From the NCBI RefSeq assembly GCF_002837055.1, contig NZ_PDKP01000001.1:669285-733284 (forward strand): 64,000 nt of DNA, in the 5' to 3' direction. Position 1 is the stretch's first letter. Each line of letters begins with the position of its first letter. The DNA comes from Lactobacillus apis (lineage in GTDB: Bacteria > Bacillota > Bacilli > Lactobacillales > Lactobacillaceae). A program made the position numbers and the translations under genes. The notes under the pieces were generated by a model that saw nothing but the letters and a program-made list of their open reading frames with translations, was not told the origin of the DNA and ran no database searches. Shown one piece after another: positions 36,460-46,051 of this stretch.

Positions 36460-37139
36460 TATAGCTTTATGACCATACCCATTCTGACTGTGGCAACACA
36501 ATAAACAATTAAGACAGCTGCAGCAACAGTTCTTTCTTTAACCGAGTAATGATGTGTCGTGTGGTCTCCTAAGATAATTGCCACAAGTACTCCTGCAACA
36601 AAACCGCCAATATGACCTTGAATATCGATATTAGGAGCAAATAAATCCAATCCAATATTAATGGCTGCTAGCCAGAAAGCCTGGCGGCCCAAATATGAAA
36701 TAACTGGATTAGCACGATTTTTTAAAGCCACCGCAGTCATTGCACCAAACAAGCCAAACAATGCTGTTGAAGCACCGGCACTAAGAGAACTGTCGCTTCC
36801 CATAGCCAAGCTTAACAAATTACCACCGATACCTGAAAGCAGGTAAAGCAATAAAAAGCGCCAGTGACCAAGAAGTGGTTCCATGTAGTAACCGATATAA
36901 TAAATCATTACCGCATTTGAAACCAAGTGCATAATGCCAATGTGTAAGAATTGGGCTGTAAAGAGCCGCCACCATTGGTTTCCACCAACTACAGCATAAT
37001 TGTTCATGGCGCCCATTTTAACCAGAACAGCCGTATTTTCAGAGCCACCAAGAGCTGTTTCTACAATAAAGGTAAGTAGTAGTACTACCAAAATGCCAAC
37101 AGTTACGTAGCAATTTTTTAAATATTGTCGTTGATCCAT
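36459..37139 (-). CDS. Rhomboid family intramembrane serine protease
   Basis: A 226-residue protein with six to seven transmembrane helices. The catalytic Ser is in G-A-S-T-A-L-F-G and the His in G-H-I-G-G-F-V-A-G. It lacks the long soluble N-terminal domain of B. subtilis YqgP/GluP, and resembles the shorter GlpG-like form. It probably cuts or surveys membrane proteins. Coupled to yqgQ downstream and 10 nt after the cyclo-ligase gene. Confidence 0.93.
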   Translation of the reverse strand: MDQRQYLKNCYVTVGILVVLLLTFIVETALGGSENTAVLVKMGAMNNYAVVGGNQWWRLFTAQFLHIGIMHLVSNAVMIYYIGYYMEPLLGHWRFLLLYLLSGIGGNLLSLAMGSDSSLSAGASTALFGLFGAMTAVALKNRANPVISYLGRQAFWLAAINIGLDLFAPNIDIQGHIGGFVAGVLVAIILGDHTTHHYSVKERTVAAAVLIVYCVATVRMGMVIKL

Positions 37140-37149
37140 CTTAACCTCG

Positions 37150-37722
37150 TTAATTTTGTAAAATTGAAGTAGGCGTAATAATCATTTCAATCGGAATATC
37201 TGTTGCCTCAATTTCCCACTGAGCAGAACTAAAAATCATTTTTGTATTCGCTAAGGCAACAGTCTCAGTGGCAGTATGTTTAGCCAAAAAACGGTCATAA
37301 TAGCCTCCACCAAAGCCTAAACGTTGATGGGAATCTTCGGCAAAAGCTAATCCAGGAACAATCAACAAATCGAGTTCATTATTAATTTTAGCGTGCGGAT
37401 CACTTACTTCTTCTACACCAAATTTTGAGCGCGAAACTCTTGTCATATAGTTATATAGAACAAAATCTTGCGTGTGTTCTTTATCGTTATTCGCACGTGC
37501 AAGATAAACTTCTTTGCCCAAATCCCACAGATAAGCAATCAGCTTAGCAGTATCTACTTCATAGGATAGAGAAGAAGTGACTCCAATACTACGACTATTT
37601 TTTAATAGCTCAGTATTAATAAAGCTCTCAAGCAAAGCTTGATCTTCATTTATCTTTTGCTCACTGTCCGCATATTCACCTAAAATCTTTATTTGTTGTT
37701 GCCTAAATTCTTTTTTGTCCAT
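37150..37722 (-). CDS. 5-formyltetrahydrofolate cyclo-ligase
   Basis: A 190-residue enzyme that salvages 5-formyl-THF to 5,10-methenyl-THF with ATP. The ligand loop G-F-G-G-G-Y-Y-D-R-F-L is conserved, with an N-terminal Lys/Arg cluster. Start chosen at ATG 37722 (MDKKEF), preceded by AGGGAAG; a TTG 15 nt upstream is unlikely. Same order as yqgN-yqgP-yqgQ of Bacillus. Confidence 0.93.
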   Translation of the reverse strand: MDKKEFRQQQIKILGEYADSEQKINEDQALLESFINTELLKNSRSIGVTSSLSYEVDTAKLIAYLWDLGKEVYLARANNDKEHTQDFVLYNYMTRVSRSKFGVEEVSDPHAKINNELDLLIVPGLAFAEDSHQRLGFGGGYYDRFLAKHTATETVALANTKMIFSSAQWEIEATDIPIEMIITPTSILQN

Positions 37723-37734
37723 GTCTTCCCTATA

Positions 37735-37764
37735 CAAAAAATAGCAGGAGCATAGGCTCCTGCC
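37735..37764 (-). terminator. Terminator after rpmG
   Basis: Minus strand GCAGGAGC / GCTCCTGC stem followed by TATTTTTT. Confidence 0.85.
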
Positions 37765-37775
37765 ATATTGGTTTA

Positions 37776-37925
37776 TTACTTAGTTTCACGATGAAGAGTA
37801 GTGTGTCTTTCAACTGGACAATACTTCTTCAAACTTAAACGATCCGGATGCTTACGCTTGTTTTTCTTAGATAAGTAACTTCTATCGCCACATTCGGTGC
37901 ATTCCAAAATGATGTTATCTGCCAT
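37776..37925 (-). CDS. rpmG: Ribosomal protein bL33
   Basis: A 49-residue bL33 found by translating the minus strand. It starts [19 protein letters not shown] and ends H-R-E-T-K. There is one CxxC pair (residues 9 and 12) and a single later Cys in K-Y-C-P-V, so the second half of a full zinc site is reduced, as in the common Firmicutes form. It stands alone between the PBP gene and the cyclo-ligase gene, with a GGTGG-type ribosome site and its own terminator. Confidence 0.95.
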   Translation of the reverse strand: MADNIILECTECGDRSYLSKKNKRKHPDRLSLKKYCPVERHTTLHRETK

Positions 37926-38009
37926 TTCTTTCACCACCTAAATTCTTTATTCTGACTGTATAAGTTTAGCATTTCTCTTTCACTTTTACCAGTAATTATT
38001 ATCTTTTTT

Positions 38010-40103
38010 CTATTTTTTATAGAGTTTAAAGTAATCTTGAACCATTGCTTTAGTCATTTGCAGTGTGTAAGAGCCTTCCAAATCAGGGTCTAAACCTGGG
38101 AAAACAACGGCAGTCGCAATCTTTGCATTGTCCGATGGTGCATATCCTACAAACGTTGCATTGACTAACTCTGGTGGATTCTTTTGATTAGGGTTATCTG
38201 GATCATAATAAAAGGTTTGCGCTGTTCCAGATTTACCGGAAATTGACGGTTTAACATTCTTTATCTTATGCGCAGTACCCCATGAGTTAGTACCGTGTAC
38301 AACACGCCAAAATCCTTGCCGAACTACATCCAGTTCACTTGGTGTCCATGGAATTTTTAGTTGAACATTAGGTTTTTTGTCATAATCAATATAAACCTTT
38401 TTACCATTTCTGGAAGTTCGACCAATTGACTGGACGATATATGGTTGCATTCGATAGCCGCCATTAGCTATTGTTGAAACGTATTGCACCATTTGAATTG
38501 GTGTATATGCATCATAGTTACCATAAGACAAGTCTAGAACTGACCCTGATAAAATCTGCCCGTGTTCATTAAAGGACTTACCTTGAATACCTGAAATTTC
38601 GCCTGGTAAATCAACACCAGTTTTCTGCCCTAAGCCAAACATATTAAAATTATGTCTGATTGTATCAAAGGCAGTATTAGGCATACTAATAAATTCTTTA
38701 GGAACATACTTAGCGTTAACCCATTTCATTGCCAAACGCATCATGTAAATGTTACTAGAAACTTCCAGTGCTGTTGAGGCATCCAATGAGCCAAACGTTC
38801 CCACTGGATATACTGATTTCTTAATCGGTGTTCCGGGTAGATAAACTGGAACATCGGGCATCACGTTGTCTGTTGGCGTAATAATCTTGTTAATTAGGCC
38901 ACCACTAACCATTGCTCCCTTAACGGCAGATCCCATAACGAAGGCTTGATTGATGACGCCTAAGGCATTATTAGTTGTTTTATTTTTCTTTGGATCTCGA
39001 CTAATTCCAGCAACTGCTAGAAGTGCACCCGTTTTAGGATTCATTGCAACGGCATAGGCACCGTTTGAATAATGAGCAGCTCCAGATGCAATCGCGGAAG
39101 AATAAATCTGTTCAAGTGATTTCTGTACTTCTTTTTGATAGCGTGCATCAATCGTTAAAACCAAACTTGCTCCAGCTTGACCAGAATAAACTGATTTAGT
39201 CTGCTCAATATTACCGGAACTTGTCGTTGAAACTTTACTGGTTGATTTTGTTCCTTTTAACAGTGGCTCATATTCTTCTTCTAAATATGAAGTACCAACC
39301 CGATCATTTCTTGAATAACCGTTGGTCAAATAGTATTGCAAGTTATCACTCGGCAAACCAGCCTTCTGGGTGGAAACCGAGCCAATAATACTTTGAATAG
39401 AAGAACCATTAGGATATGATCTTTGCCAGTCAGTTCCAATTCCAACTCCTGGCAATTCAGATAAGTGCTCACCTACTTCAGCAATTTCCTTATCGGTTAA
39501 ACCATCATTTTTGACGTAAATGGTTGACAGTGTATACGCACCGGAAATTTTGTTATAAATTAACGCTGCTGTTTCCTGCCGTTTAGATAGTTTTAAATGC
39601 TTTGCTTGAACCTGTTGTTGAATACTTTTATTAATTTTTTCATCATCTTCGGTAGCACGGATAGATTTAGGAACTCTAGCAGCTTCTCGCTTACTATTCT
39701 CCTTATTACCCAAATAGTAATCAATGATTTGTTGTTCAGTTGGTTTCTCGTTCTTAATCAAAATATAATTGCTGAGCTTATTAGAAATTGAGTAGACATC
39801 ATCAATAGTCGTTGAAACGCTCTTAGTATAAGTAATCGCATTTTTGGCGGTGTTACCAACTAAAACTCGTCCCTTATTATCATACATCACACCACGCGGA
39901 ACCTGGCTAGAGACAACAGCAGAATTTGATTTTTGTACTTCTGCTTTAAACCGGGACCCATAACCGATTTGTAAATAAGCTAATTGACCAATTAATGTAG
40001 CAAAAAGCACAAAAATAATGCCCAGAATTAACTTCATTCTGAGTGGTGTTGACGATTCTGTCTTATTTCTATTTGATTTTTGATCCTTTTTAAAAAATTT
40101 CAC
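38010..40103 (-). CDS. Class B penicillin-binding protein (transpeptidase)
   Basis: A 697-residue protein. A basic cytoplasmic tail and one transmembrane anchor (LILGIIFVLFATLIGQLAYLQIG) precede a PBP dimerisation domain (about 60-330) and a transpeptidase domain. The motifs are S392-x-x-K395 (GSAVKG), S-S-N in the middle, and K624-S-G-T-A. It cross-links peptidoglycan; PBP2A/PBP2b-type. It has no PASTA domains. The best start is GTG 40103, 9 nt after GTGAGG; another GTG at 40118 overlaps that site. Confidence 0.92.
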   Translation of the reverse strand: MKFFKKDQKSNRNKTESSTPLRMKLILGIIFVLFATLIGQLAYLQIGYGSRFKAEVQKSNSAVVSSQVPRGVMYDNKGRVLVGNTAKNAITYTKSVSTTIDDVYSISNKLSNYILIKNEKPTEQQIIDYYLGNKENSKREAARVPKSIRATEDDEKINKSIQQQVQAKHLKLSKRQETAALIYNKISGAYTLSTIYVKNDGLTDKEIAEVGEHLSELPGVGIGTDWQRSYPNGSSIQSIIGSVSTQKAGLPSDNLQYYLTNGYSRNDRVGTSYLEEEYEPLLKGTKSTSKVSTTSSGNIEQTKSVYSGQAGASLVLTIDARYQKEVQKSLEQIYSSAIASGAAHYSNGAYAVAMNPKTGALLAVAGISRDPKKNKTTNNALGVINQAFVMGSAVKGAMVSGGLINKIITPTDNVMPDVPVYLPGTPIKKSVYPVGTFGSLDASTALEVSSNIYMMRLAMKWVNAKYVPKEFISMPNTAFDTIRHNFNMFGLGQKTGVDLPGEISGIQGKSFNEHGQILSGSVLDLSYGNYDAYTPIQMVQYVSTIANGGYRMQPYIVQSIGRTSRNGKKVYIDYDKKPNVQLKIPWTPSELDVVRQGFWRVVHGTNSWGTAHKIKNVKPSISGKSGTAQTFYYDPDNPNQKNPPELVNATFVGYAPSDNAKIATAVVFPGLDPDLEGSYTLQMTKAMVQDYFKLYKK

Positions 40104-40339
40104 GTAATCCAACCTCACTAAACTAAGGCTATTTTATCAAATGCAGTGTTGTAATTCCATCACTTGCTTGTTGCTTTGACAAAATTTAAAAAGAGAACAG
40201 CAAAATAGTAAATTTGCTGAATCACTCTTTTTAAAAAGCAATTATCTACTTCTTTATTTACTGAAACATCTTCTGCATTTAAGCTTTTTGTAATAGAATA
40301 GATAGTGAAAAGAGTAATTAATGGAAGGAAGATAAAACT

Positions 40340-41254
40340 ATGACACTTGAATACCAAATTGGTGTCGATGCTGGTGGTACACATACTACCGCAATTGCTT
40401 ATGATCTAACCGGTAACGAAATTAAACGTAGTGAAGCTGGCCCGGGTCAAGTCAATACAGATTACGACACTGCAATCAAGAACATCACTAGTGCCATTAA
40501 CCACCTAATTGATGAAATTGATGGTGATTGCCAACGCATTTTGTGCGGTATGGCAGGCCTATCAGTTATTGGACATGCCTCCGAAGTGGCTGCAGAAATT
40601 TCTGCTAAAGTTAATAACTTACCAACGCGTGCAGTTACAGACTCATTATTAGCACTTTATAGTGGTCTTGAAGGCGAAGACGGCGGTTTGGTTATTGCAG
40701 GAACCGGTTCAGTATTTAACGGTTTACAAAATGGGCGAATCATCACTACTGGCGGATACGGTGCCACTTTGGGAGATGAAGGCTCCGGTTATGCAATTGC
40801 CTTGACTGCACTTAAGTCTGCCTTATTAAGCTGGGATAAGCGCGAAGATAACAAACTTATTCCAATGTTTAATGACTTATTTAAGACTGATAACATCGTT
40901 GATGGGACTGCCAAGTTCTACCAAATGACTAATCCAGAAGTTGCTTCAATGGCTGTTAGCGTTGCAAAATTAGCTGACAGTGGCGATGAAAATGCAACTG
41001 CAGTAATTAAAGAACAGGCTGAGTTACTCGCCCGCGATATTATCATTGGTATGGATCGCTACGAGGAACCAAAGCCAATGCGCATTGCTCTGACAGGTTC
41101 AGTTCTTGCAAACAATGAAATGATGCGAAATTACTTGGAAGCTAAAGTTCATGAGCGCTATCCAAAAGCTGTATTTTCAATCTCTAATGGAGAAAATGCC
41201 CGCGGTGTTGTTTTTGATAAGAGTAAAGATTATCGTTACTTTACTAGTCACTAG
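40340..41254 (+). CDS. BadF/BadG-type ATPase, N-acetylglucosamine kinase-like
   Basis: A 304-residue sugar kinase of the ASKHA fold. Phosphate-1 motif is G-V-D-A-G-G-T-H-T-T. Phosphate-2 is I-A-G-T-G-S-V, and the adenosine motif is T-G-S-V-L-A-N-N near 255. Closest in pattern to GlcNAc kinases that recycle amino sugars, but the superfamily includes other substrates. Preceded by GGAAGGA. It stands alone, convergent with greA across a shared terminator. Confidence 0.82.
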   Translation: MTLEYQIGVDAGGTHTTAIAYDLTGNEIKRSEAGPGQVNTDYDTAIKNITSAINHLIDEIDGDCQRILCGMAGLSVIGHASEVAAEISAKVNNLPTRAVTDSLLALYSGLEGEDGGLVIAGTGSVFNGLQNGRIITTGGYGATLGDEGSGYAIALTALKSALLSWDKREDNKLIPMFNDLFKTDNIVDGTAKFYQMTNPEVASMAVSVAKLADSGDENATAVIKEQAELLARDIIIGMDRYEEPKPMRIALTGSVLANNEMMRNYLEAKVHERYPKAVFSISNGENARGVVFDKSKDYRYFTSH

Positions 41255-41267
41255 TAATTTACCATAC

Positions 41268-41301
41268 AAAAAACCAGTTACTTCTATGTAACTGGTTTTT
41301 T
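41268..41301. terminator. Shared terminator of the kinase gene and greA
   Basis: AAAAAACCAGTTAC / GTAACTGGTTTTTT with a TTCTAT loop, bidirectional between convergent genes. Confidence 0.9.
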
Positions 41302-41308
41302 ATTATAA

Positions 41309-41785
41309 TTATTCTTCAACTTTGTTAATAACAACGTCAAATTTACCACCTGGTGTTGTAATGGTCACTGTTTGACCCTTTTTCTTACCAAGAATGGCTT
41401 GAGCAATCGGTGAATCGTTAGAAATTTTACCATTCATTGGATCAGATTCATCACTACCAACAATAGTATATGTTTCTGGATCATCTTCACCAACTTCAGT
41501 ATAAGTAACAGTCTTTCCGACAGCAACTTCATCTGGGTCACTTGAATTCGCATCAACAACGTGTGCATATTTCAACATTTCTTCAACGACATTGATTCGG
41601 TCTTCTAAGTGACTTTGTTCATCCTTAGCGGCATCATATTCTGAGTTTTCAGATAAATCACCGTATGAACGAGCAACTTTGATTCGTTCAATTACTTCAG
41701 GACGTTTTACTAATTTTAAATTCTTAAGTTCTGCTTCAAGTTTTTCTTTTCCTTCAGCAGTCATTGGATATGATTTCTCAGGCAT
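41309..41785 (-). CDS. greA: Transcription elongation factor GreA
   Basis: GreA (158 residues) stimulates transcript cleavage by backtracked RNA polymerase. An N-terminal antiparallel coiled coil (to about residue 75, with [12 protein letters not shown] at its tip) is followed by the FKBP-like domain ending in K-K-G-Q-T-V-T-I. Monocistronic, with a good AAGGAG-type site. Confidence 0.96.
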   Translation of the reverse strand: MPEKSYPMTAEGKEKLEAELKNLKLVKRPEVIERIKVARSYGDLSENSEYDAAKDEQSHLEDRINVVEEMLKYAHVVDANSSDPDEVAVGKTVTYTEVGEDDPETYTIVGSDESDPMNGKISNDSPIAQAILGKKKGQTVTITTPGGKFDVVINKVEE

Positions 41786-41862
41786 GAAATTTTCTACTCC
41801 TTAAAGTTAAAATTCTATTTGCACTGGTTTATGATATTGATTTCTACTTCTAAAGTCAACCT

Positions 41863-44280
41863 TTACCGAATTTCAGCACCAAGTTGCTCCTTCAGTTCTG
41901 CATCAATCGCAGCCATCGCTTTGTTAACTACTTCATCAGTCAAGGTGTCTTGTTCATTAAGGAAAGTAAGACGGTAAGCCAGACTCTTCTTATTTTCATC
42001 AATATGAGCACCTTGATATACATCAATAACACGTAAATTAACTAAGAACTTGCCACCATTATCGTTGATGACATTTTCAATGGCTTGATTAGAGACACTT
42101 TCTTCAACCAAGATTGATAGGTCACGCTCAATTGCAGGGAACTTAGGTGCATTTTTAGAAACAGTCTTAGGACTAATAATCATTGGAACTAAAGTATCAA
42201 GATCGATTTCATAGCCGTAAATCTCACTGCCGTTTAATGCCTTGCTTGCTCTGGTTATAGCATGACTAATCATTCCAATCATTCCAACGTATTGACCATC
42301 GATATAAATACCAGCTGTTCTTGTTGGATGCATTCCTTCGATTTCTTCTGCTTTATACTCAACTTTACTTAAATTAACACCAATGGCTTTAAACAAGTTG
42401 GTTAATTGTCCTTTGACATAGAAGAAGTCGATTTGTTCTTCTTCATGTTGCCAGTTATCAAAATAGACATTCCCAGAATATAGCGTTGCTAAATGCTCGT
42501 GCTCATTATATGTGTCGTTTTCAAAATCATATACTCGTCCCTGTTCAAAAAGTGCAAGCTGATTTTGTTTACGTGCCATATTATAACTTGCTGCATCAAC
42601 TAGTCCAGTCATTAAGTTTTGACGTAAAGTTGAACGACTTGAATTTAATGGCATTTGTACTTGAACTAATTTTTTGGGATTGTGAGTGTATGAAACAGCC
42701 TTTTCAGGGGAAGTCAGTGAATATGAAATTGCCTCAATTAGTCCTTGACCTTGAACAATTGCTTTAATTCTCCTAATTGCTTCCTCTGTTTCAGAATAAC
42801 CCCCATGTGTTTCCGCTAAAACTGGTTGAGTTGATTTAATCTTGTCATAACCATAAAGCCGACCAACTTCCTCAACCAAATCTGCTGGAATAGAAACGTC
42901 CCATCTTCTTGCAGGTACATTGACTGTTAGATTATCACCATCAAGTTCGTATTCAAAGTTAAGTCGATCGAAGATATGACCTACTTCATCATTCGAAATT
43001 TCTGTTCCCAGCACTTTATTTAAATAAGAAACAGTAGTGTGAATAACATCAGGTTGACGTTTTTCATCAGCCGCAGTAATCACACCTTCGTCAATTGTAC
43101 CAGAAGCATTGTTACGAAGAAGTAAAGCTGCCATGTCGAGCGCACGCTCAGTAGCATCCCAGTTAACACCTTTTTCATAACGACTTGAAGCTTCAGTTCT
43201 ATTAGCATGACGTAAAGCTGCTTTGCGAATTAGAGTTGGATCAAAAATTGCTGATTCCAAAATAACATCGGTTGTGTCATCCTCAATTTCTGAATTAAGG
43301 CCACCCATAACACCGGCCATCATGACAACACGTTCACCATTAGTAATAACGATATCATTTTCATCAAGGTCAATCTCTTTGTCATTTAGAAGAGTTAACT
43401 TTTCACCTTGATTTGCTTTTCTTACTACTAACTTGTTGTTTTCAAATGCACGAGCGTCATAAGTGTGCATAGGTTGACCAGTTAAAAGCATGATGTAGTT
43501 TGTCACATCAACGACATTATTAATCGGTCTAATACCAGCATTCCAAAGTCTCTTTTGCATCCAAAGAGGACTATCTGCTACCTTTACACCACTGATTTTA
43601 CGCAAATTAAATTTTGGTGCGAGCTTAGGGTCAACTTCGGCAGTGAAATTGTCAGTCCAAGATTCGCCGTCTGCTTTTAAAGCGACATTTTCAATTTTAA
43701 CTGGTTCATCAACGATTGCACCTACTTCATAAGCAGCACCTTCCATTGATAATGTATCTGCCCTGTTAGGTGTGATATCAAAATCAAAAATATAGTCATC
43801 CATTCCTAAAGGTTCGTAAGCATCCTGACCAGGTTTTACATCAGCATCTTGAGGGAAGACAAAAATACCATCAACGTATTTTTCTGGAACGAGATTGTCG
43901 GCAAAACCAATCTCTTGCAAGCCACAAATCATGCCATTGGATTCGTATCCACGCAATTTACCCTTTTTAATTTTAACGTTATCCGCAATACGCGCACCTG
44001 GCAATGCAACTACAACGTCCTCACCTGCAGCAACATTTGGAGCACCACAGACGATTTGATGGGGTTCTTCGTCACCAACATCAACATGAGTTAGGTTCAA
44101 GTGTGTGCCTTCAATTGGCTCACAGTCGATAATGTGACCGATAACGATTTTCTTAAGTCCTTCTTCAGGATGCTTTACTTCAGCAATTTCAACCCCAGTA
44201 CGGGTGATTTTTTCGCCTAATTGATGTGGCTCTTGATCTAATTTAAGAAAATCCTGTAACCATTGATATGAAACTAACAT
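41863..44280 (-). CDS. pheT: Phenylalanyl-tRNA synthetase beta chain
   Basis: PheT (805 residues) has an N-terminal EMAP/OB tRNA-binding domain (about 40-150), the B3/B4 editing domain (about 210-390), a B5 domain, a catalytic-like core, and a C-terminal FDX-ACB anticodon-binding domain (about 710-805, FPAIERDLSILV). Editing removes mischarged Tyr-tRNA(Phe). The start ATG overlaps the pheS stop (TAATG), so the subunits are coupled. Confidence 0.97.
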   Translation of the reverse strand: MLVSYQWLQDFLKLDQEPHQLGEKITRTGVEIAEVKHPEEGLKKIVIGHIIDCEPIEGTHLNLTHVDVGDEEPHQIVCGAPNVAAGEDVVVALPGARIADNVKIKKGKLRGYESNGMICGLQEIGFADNLVPEKYVDGIFVFPQDADVKPGQDAYEPLGMDDYIFDFDITPNRADTLSMEGAAYEVGAIVDEPVKIENVALKADGESWTDNFTAEVDPKLAPKFNLRKISGVKVADSPLWMQKRLWNAGIRPINNVVDVTNYIMLLTGQPMHTYDARAFENNKLVVRKANQGEKLTLLNDKEIDLDENDIVITNGERVVMMAGVMGGLNSEIEDDTTDVILESAIFDPTLIRKAALRHANRTEASSRYEKGVNWDATERALDMAALLLRNNASGTIDEGVITAADEKRQPDVIHTTVSYLNKVLGTEISNDEVGHIFDRLNFEYELDGDNLTVNVPARRWDVSIPADLVEEVGRLYGYDKIKSTQPVLAETHGGYSETEEAIRRIKAIVQGQGLIEAISYSLTSPEKAVSYTHNPKKLVQVQMPLNSSRSTLRQNLMTGLVDAASYNMARKQNQLALFEQGRVYDFENDTYNEHEHLATLYSGNVYFDNWQHEEEQIDFFYVKGQLTNLFKAIGVNLSKVEYKAEEIEGMHPTRTAGIYIDGQYVGMIGMISHAITRASKALNGSEIYGYEIDLDTLVPMIISPKTVSKNAPKFPAIERDLSILVEESVSNQAIENVINDNGGKFLVNLRVIDVYQGAHIDENKKSLAYRLTFLNEQDTLTDEVVNKAMAAIDAELKEQLGAEIR

Positions 44281-45329
44281 TATCTTTCCTCCTTGCTGAA
44301 TTGTTCTAAGAAACGAACATCATTAGTATAGAAGTCACGGATATCATCAATGCCATATTTAAGAATAGCAAAGCGGTCTAATCCTACACCGAAGGCGAAA
44401 CCACCATAGACATTAGAATCAACCCCAGCATTTTCCAAAACATTAGGGTGAACCATTCCGGCACCTAAAACTTCAATCCAGCCAGTATATTTACAAATTG
44501 AGCAGCCTTTACCATTGCAGTTGAAACAAGAAACATCCATTTCAACTGATGGTTCAGTAAATGGGAAGTAACTAGGACGAAGGCGTGTCTCGCGGTCTTG
44601 ACCAAAAACATGCTTAGCCATTAACTCCAATGTGCCTTTTAAGTCGCCCATTGTAATATTTTTATCGACTACTAAGCCTTCCATTTGCATAAATTGGTGT
44701 GAGTGCGTTGCATCATCATCATCACGACGATATACCTTACCAGGCCCGACCATCTTTAGTGGACCTTTTGAAAAGTCGTGCTTCTCTAATTCACGGGCTT
44801 GATCACCTGAAGTTTGCGAGCGAAGCAAATCCTCTGAATCAATATAAAAGGTTTCCTGCATGTCACGTGCTGGATGATCCTTTGGTAAGTTCATCATTTC
44901 AAAACAGTAGTGATCAGTTTCAATTTCAGGACCCTGTGCTACCTTGAAACCCATGCCAATAAAGTATTTTTCTAAGTCATCCAAAATAATATTGATTGGG
45001 TGCTTAGTGCCAAGATGCTCCTCACGTCCAGGAAGCGTCACGTCAATTGCTTCCTTTTCCAGTTGTTCCTTAACCAATTTTTCAACAATTTCATTTTTGG
45101 CATCATCTAATTTTTGATTAAACAGATCGCGCACTTTGTTGACCTTTTGACCAATCTCACGTCTTTTTTCAGGTTCAACGTCTTTCATTGAATGCAAAAT
45201 TTCGGTTAATTCACTTTTACGACCTACTAACTTAACGCGTACATCGTTTAGCTTTTCTTCGGTTTTTGCCTTATCAATTTCTGATAATCCTTGGTCGCGA
45301 AGTTCTTGCAGCTTCTCAAACAAATCCAT
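44280..45329 (-). CDS. pheS: Phenylalanyl-tRNA synthetase alpha chain
   Basis: PheS (349 residues) is the class II catalytic subunit: an N-terminal coiled coil (about 1-85), motif 2 with K-V-Y-R-R-D-D-D-D-A-T-H-S-H-Q-F, and motif 3 G-V-G-L-D-R-F-A-I. An insertion with four Cys (SCFNCNGKGCSICKY) looks like a zinc knuckle. Start ATG 45329 with AAAGGA. Regulated by the T-box leader upstream. Confidence 0.97.
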   Translation of the reverse strand: MDLFEKLQELRDQGLSEIDKAKTEEKLNDVRVKLVGRKSELTEILHSMKDVEPEKRREIGQKVNKVRDLFNQKLDDAKNEIVEKLVKEQLEKEAIDVTLPGREEHLGTKHPINIILDDLEKYFIGMGFKVAQGPEIETDHYCFEMMNLPKDHPARDMQETFYIDSEDLLRSQTSGDQARELEKHDFSKGPLKMVGPGKVYRRDDDDATHSHQFMQMEGLVVDKNITMGDLKGTLELMAKHVFGQDRETRLRPSYFPFTEPSVEMDVSCFNCNGKGCSICKYTGWIEVLGAGMVHPNVLENAGVDSNVYGGFAFGVGLDRFAILKYGIDDIRDFYTNDVRFLEQFSKEER

Positions 45330-45576
45330 AATTTTTCCTTTCAAACAAAAAAGCTTCATCCCCCAATATCAAGGGACGAAGCTTCGCGGTACCACCCTGG
45401 TTTAGACTCACAAAGAGAGTCTACACTCAAGTCTTCGATAACGGTGAATACCGGAATTGATTAAATCCTACTAGTAAGATGAAATTCACAGCTCTATTTA
45501 GACTTTTCTTTCAGCTAATAAAAAAGTCTCTCTGCAATAAACGATTACTGCTACTAGTCTTACTCCATGTAATTAA
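45330..45576 (-). promoter_or_regulatory. T-box leader of pheS-pheT (tRNA-Phe)
   Basis: About 245 nt. The T-box core GGGTGGTACCGCG is at 45386-45398 on the minus strand. Stem I has GAATTTCATC, whose TTC is the likely Phe specifier. Uncharged tRNA-Phe would stabilise the antiterminator and block the terminator at 45346-45385. Confidence 0.92.
45346..45385 (-). terminator. T-box terminator of pheS
   Basis: Minus strand AAGCTTCGTCCC...GGGATGAAGCTT stem followed by TTTTTT, ending about 17 nt before the pheS start. Confidence 0.88.
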
Positions 45577-45581
45577 CTATT

Positions 45582-45610
45582 AGAATAATTCTTTTTGCTA
45601 AAACATGCAA
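45582..45610 (-). promoter_or_regulatory. Promoter of pheS-pheT
   Basis: Minus strand TTGCAT, 17 nt, TATTCT, at the 5' edge of the T-box leader. Confidence 0.62.
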
Positions 45611-45624
45611 GCAATTATTAAAAA

Positions 45625-45975
45625 TTAGACCCACTTGTCGGCCCAATCATGTATTTTGTCTAAAGCTGGCTTTAAATCTGCACCCTTTCTCGTTAAACCA
45701 TAAGAAATAATTTTAGTATCACTATCAACTGATCGCTTAACAATTCCTTCTTTTTCTAGTTCTTTTAAACGTTCAACCAAAACACGATCGGAACAGGCTC
45801 TGACACAACGTGTTAAGTCTTTAAAGCGCATGTAATTTCCGGCACAGAGGGAACTAATTATTAAGCCATTCCACTTTTTACCAATTATTTGAAATGCATT
45901 TATATAGTGCTGGCACATCTCGTTGTCTGTGCCAATATAGTCAGTACCTTCCTTGGTTTTACTACTTGAAGCCAT
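45625..45975 (-). CDS. HxlR family transcriptional regulator
   Basis: A 116-residue winged-helix regulator. The HxlR core is seen: K-W-N-G-L-I-I-S-S-L, M-R-F-K-D-L-T-R, and V-L-V-E-R-L-K-E-L-E-K-E-G-I-V-K-R for helix and wing. Cys23 near the start (M-C-Q-H-Y) is where redox- or aldehyde-sensing members have their sensor Cys. No divergent target gene is adjacent, so its regulon is not evident. Confidence 0.88.
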   Translation of the reverse strand: MASSSKTKEGTDYIGTDNEMCQHYINAFQIIGKKWNGLIISSLCAGNYMRFKDLTRCVRACSDRVLVERLKELEKEGIVKRSVDSDTKIISYGLTRKGADLKPALDKIHDWADKWV

Positions 45976-46051
45976 CCTACTTTCCTCCTACAGCAAAGCA
46001 ATGTCATGAATTTATTATAAAAAAAACACTTACTAGAAACAAGTACCAGAC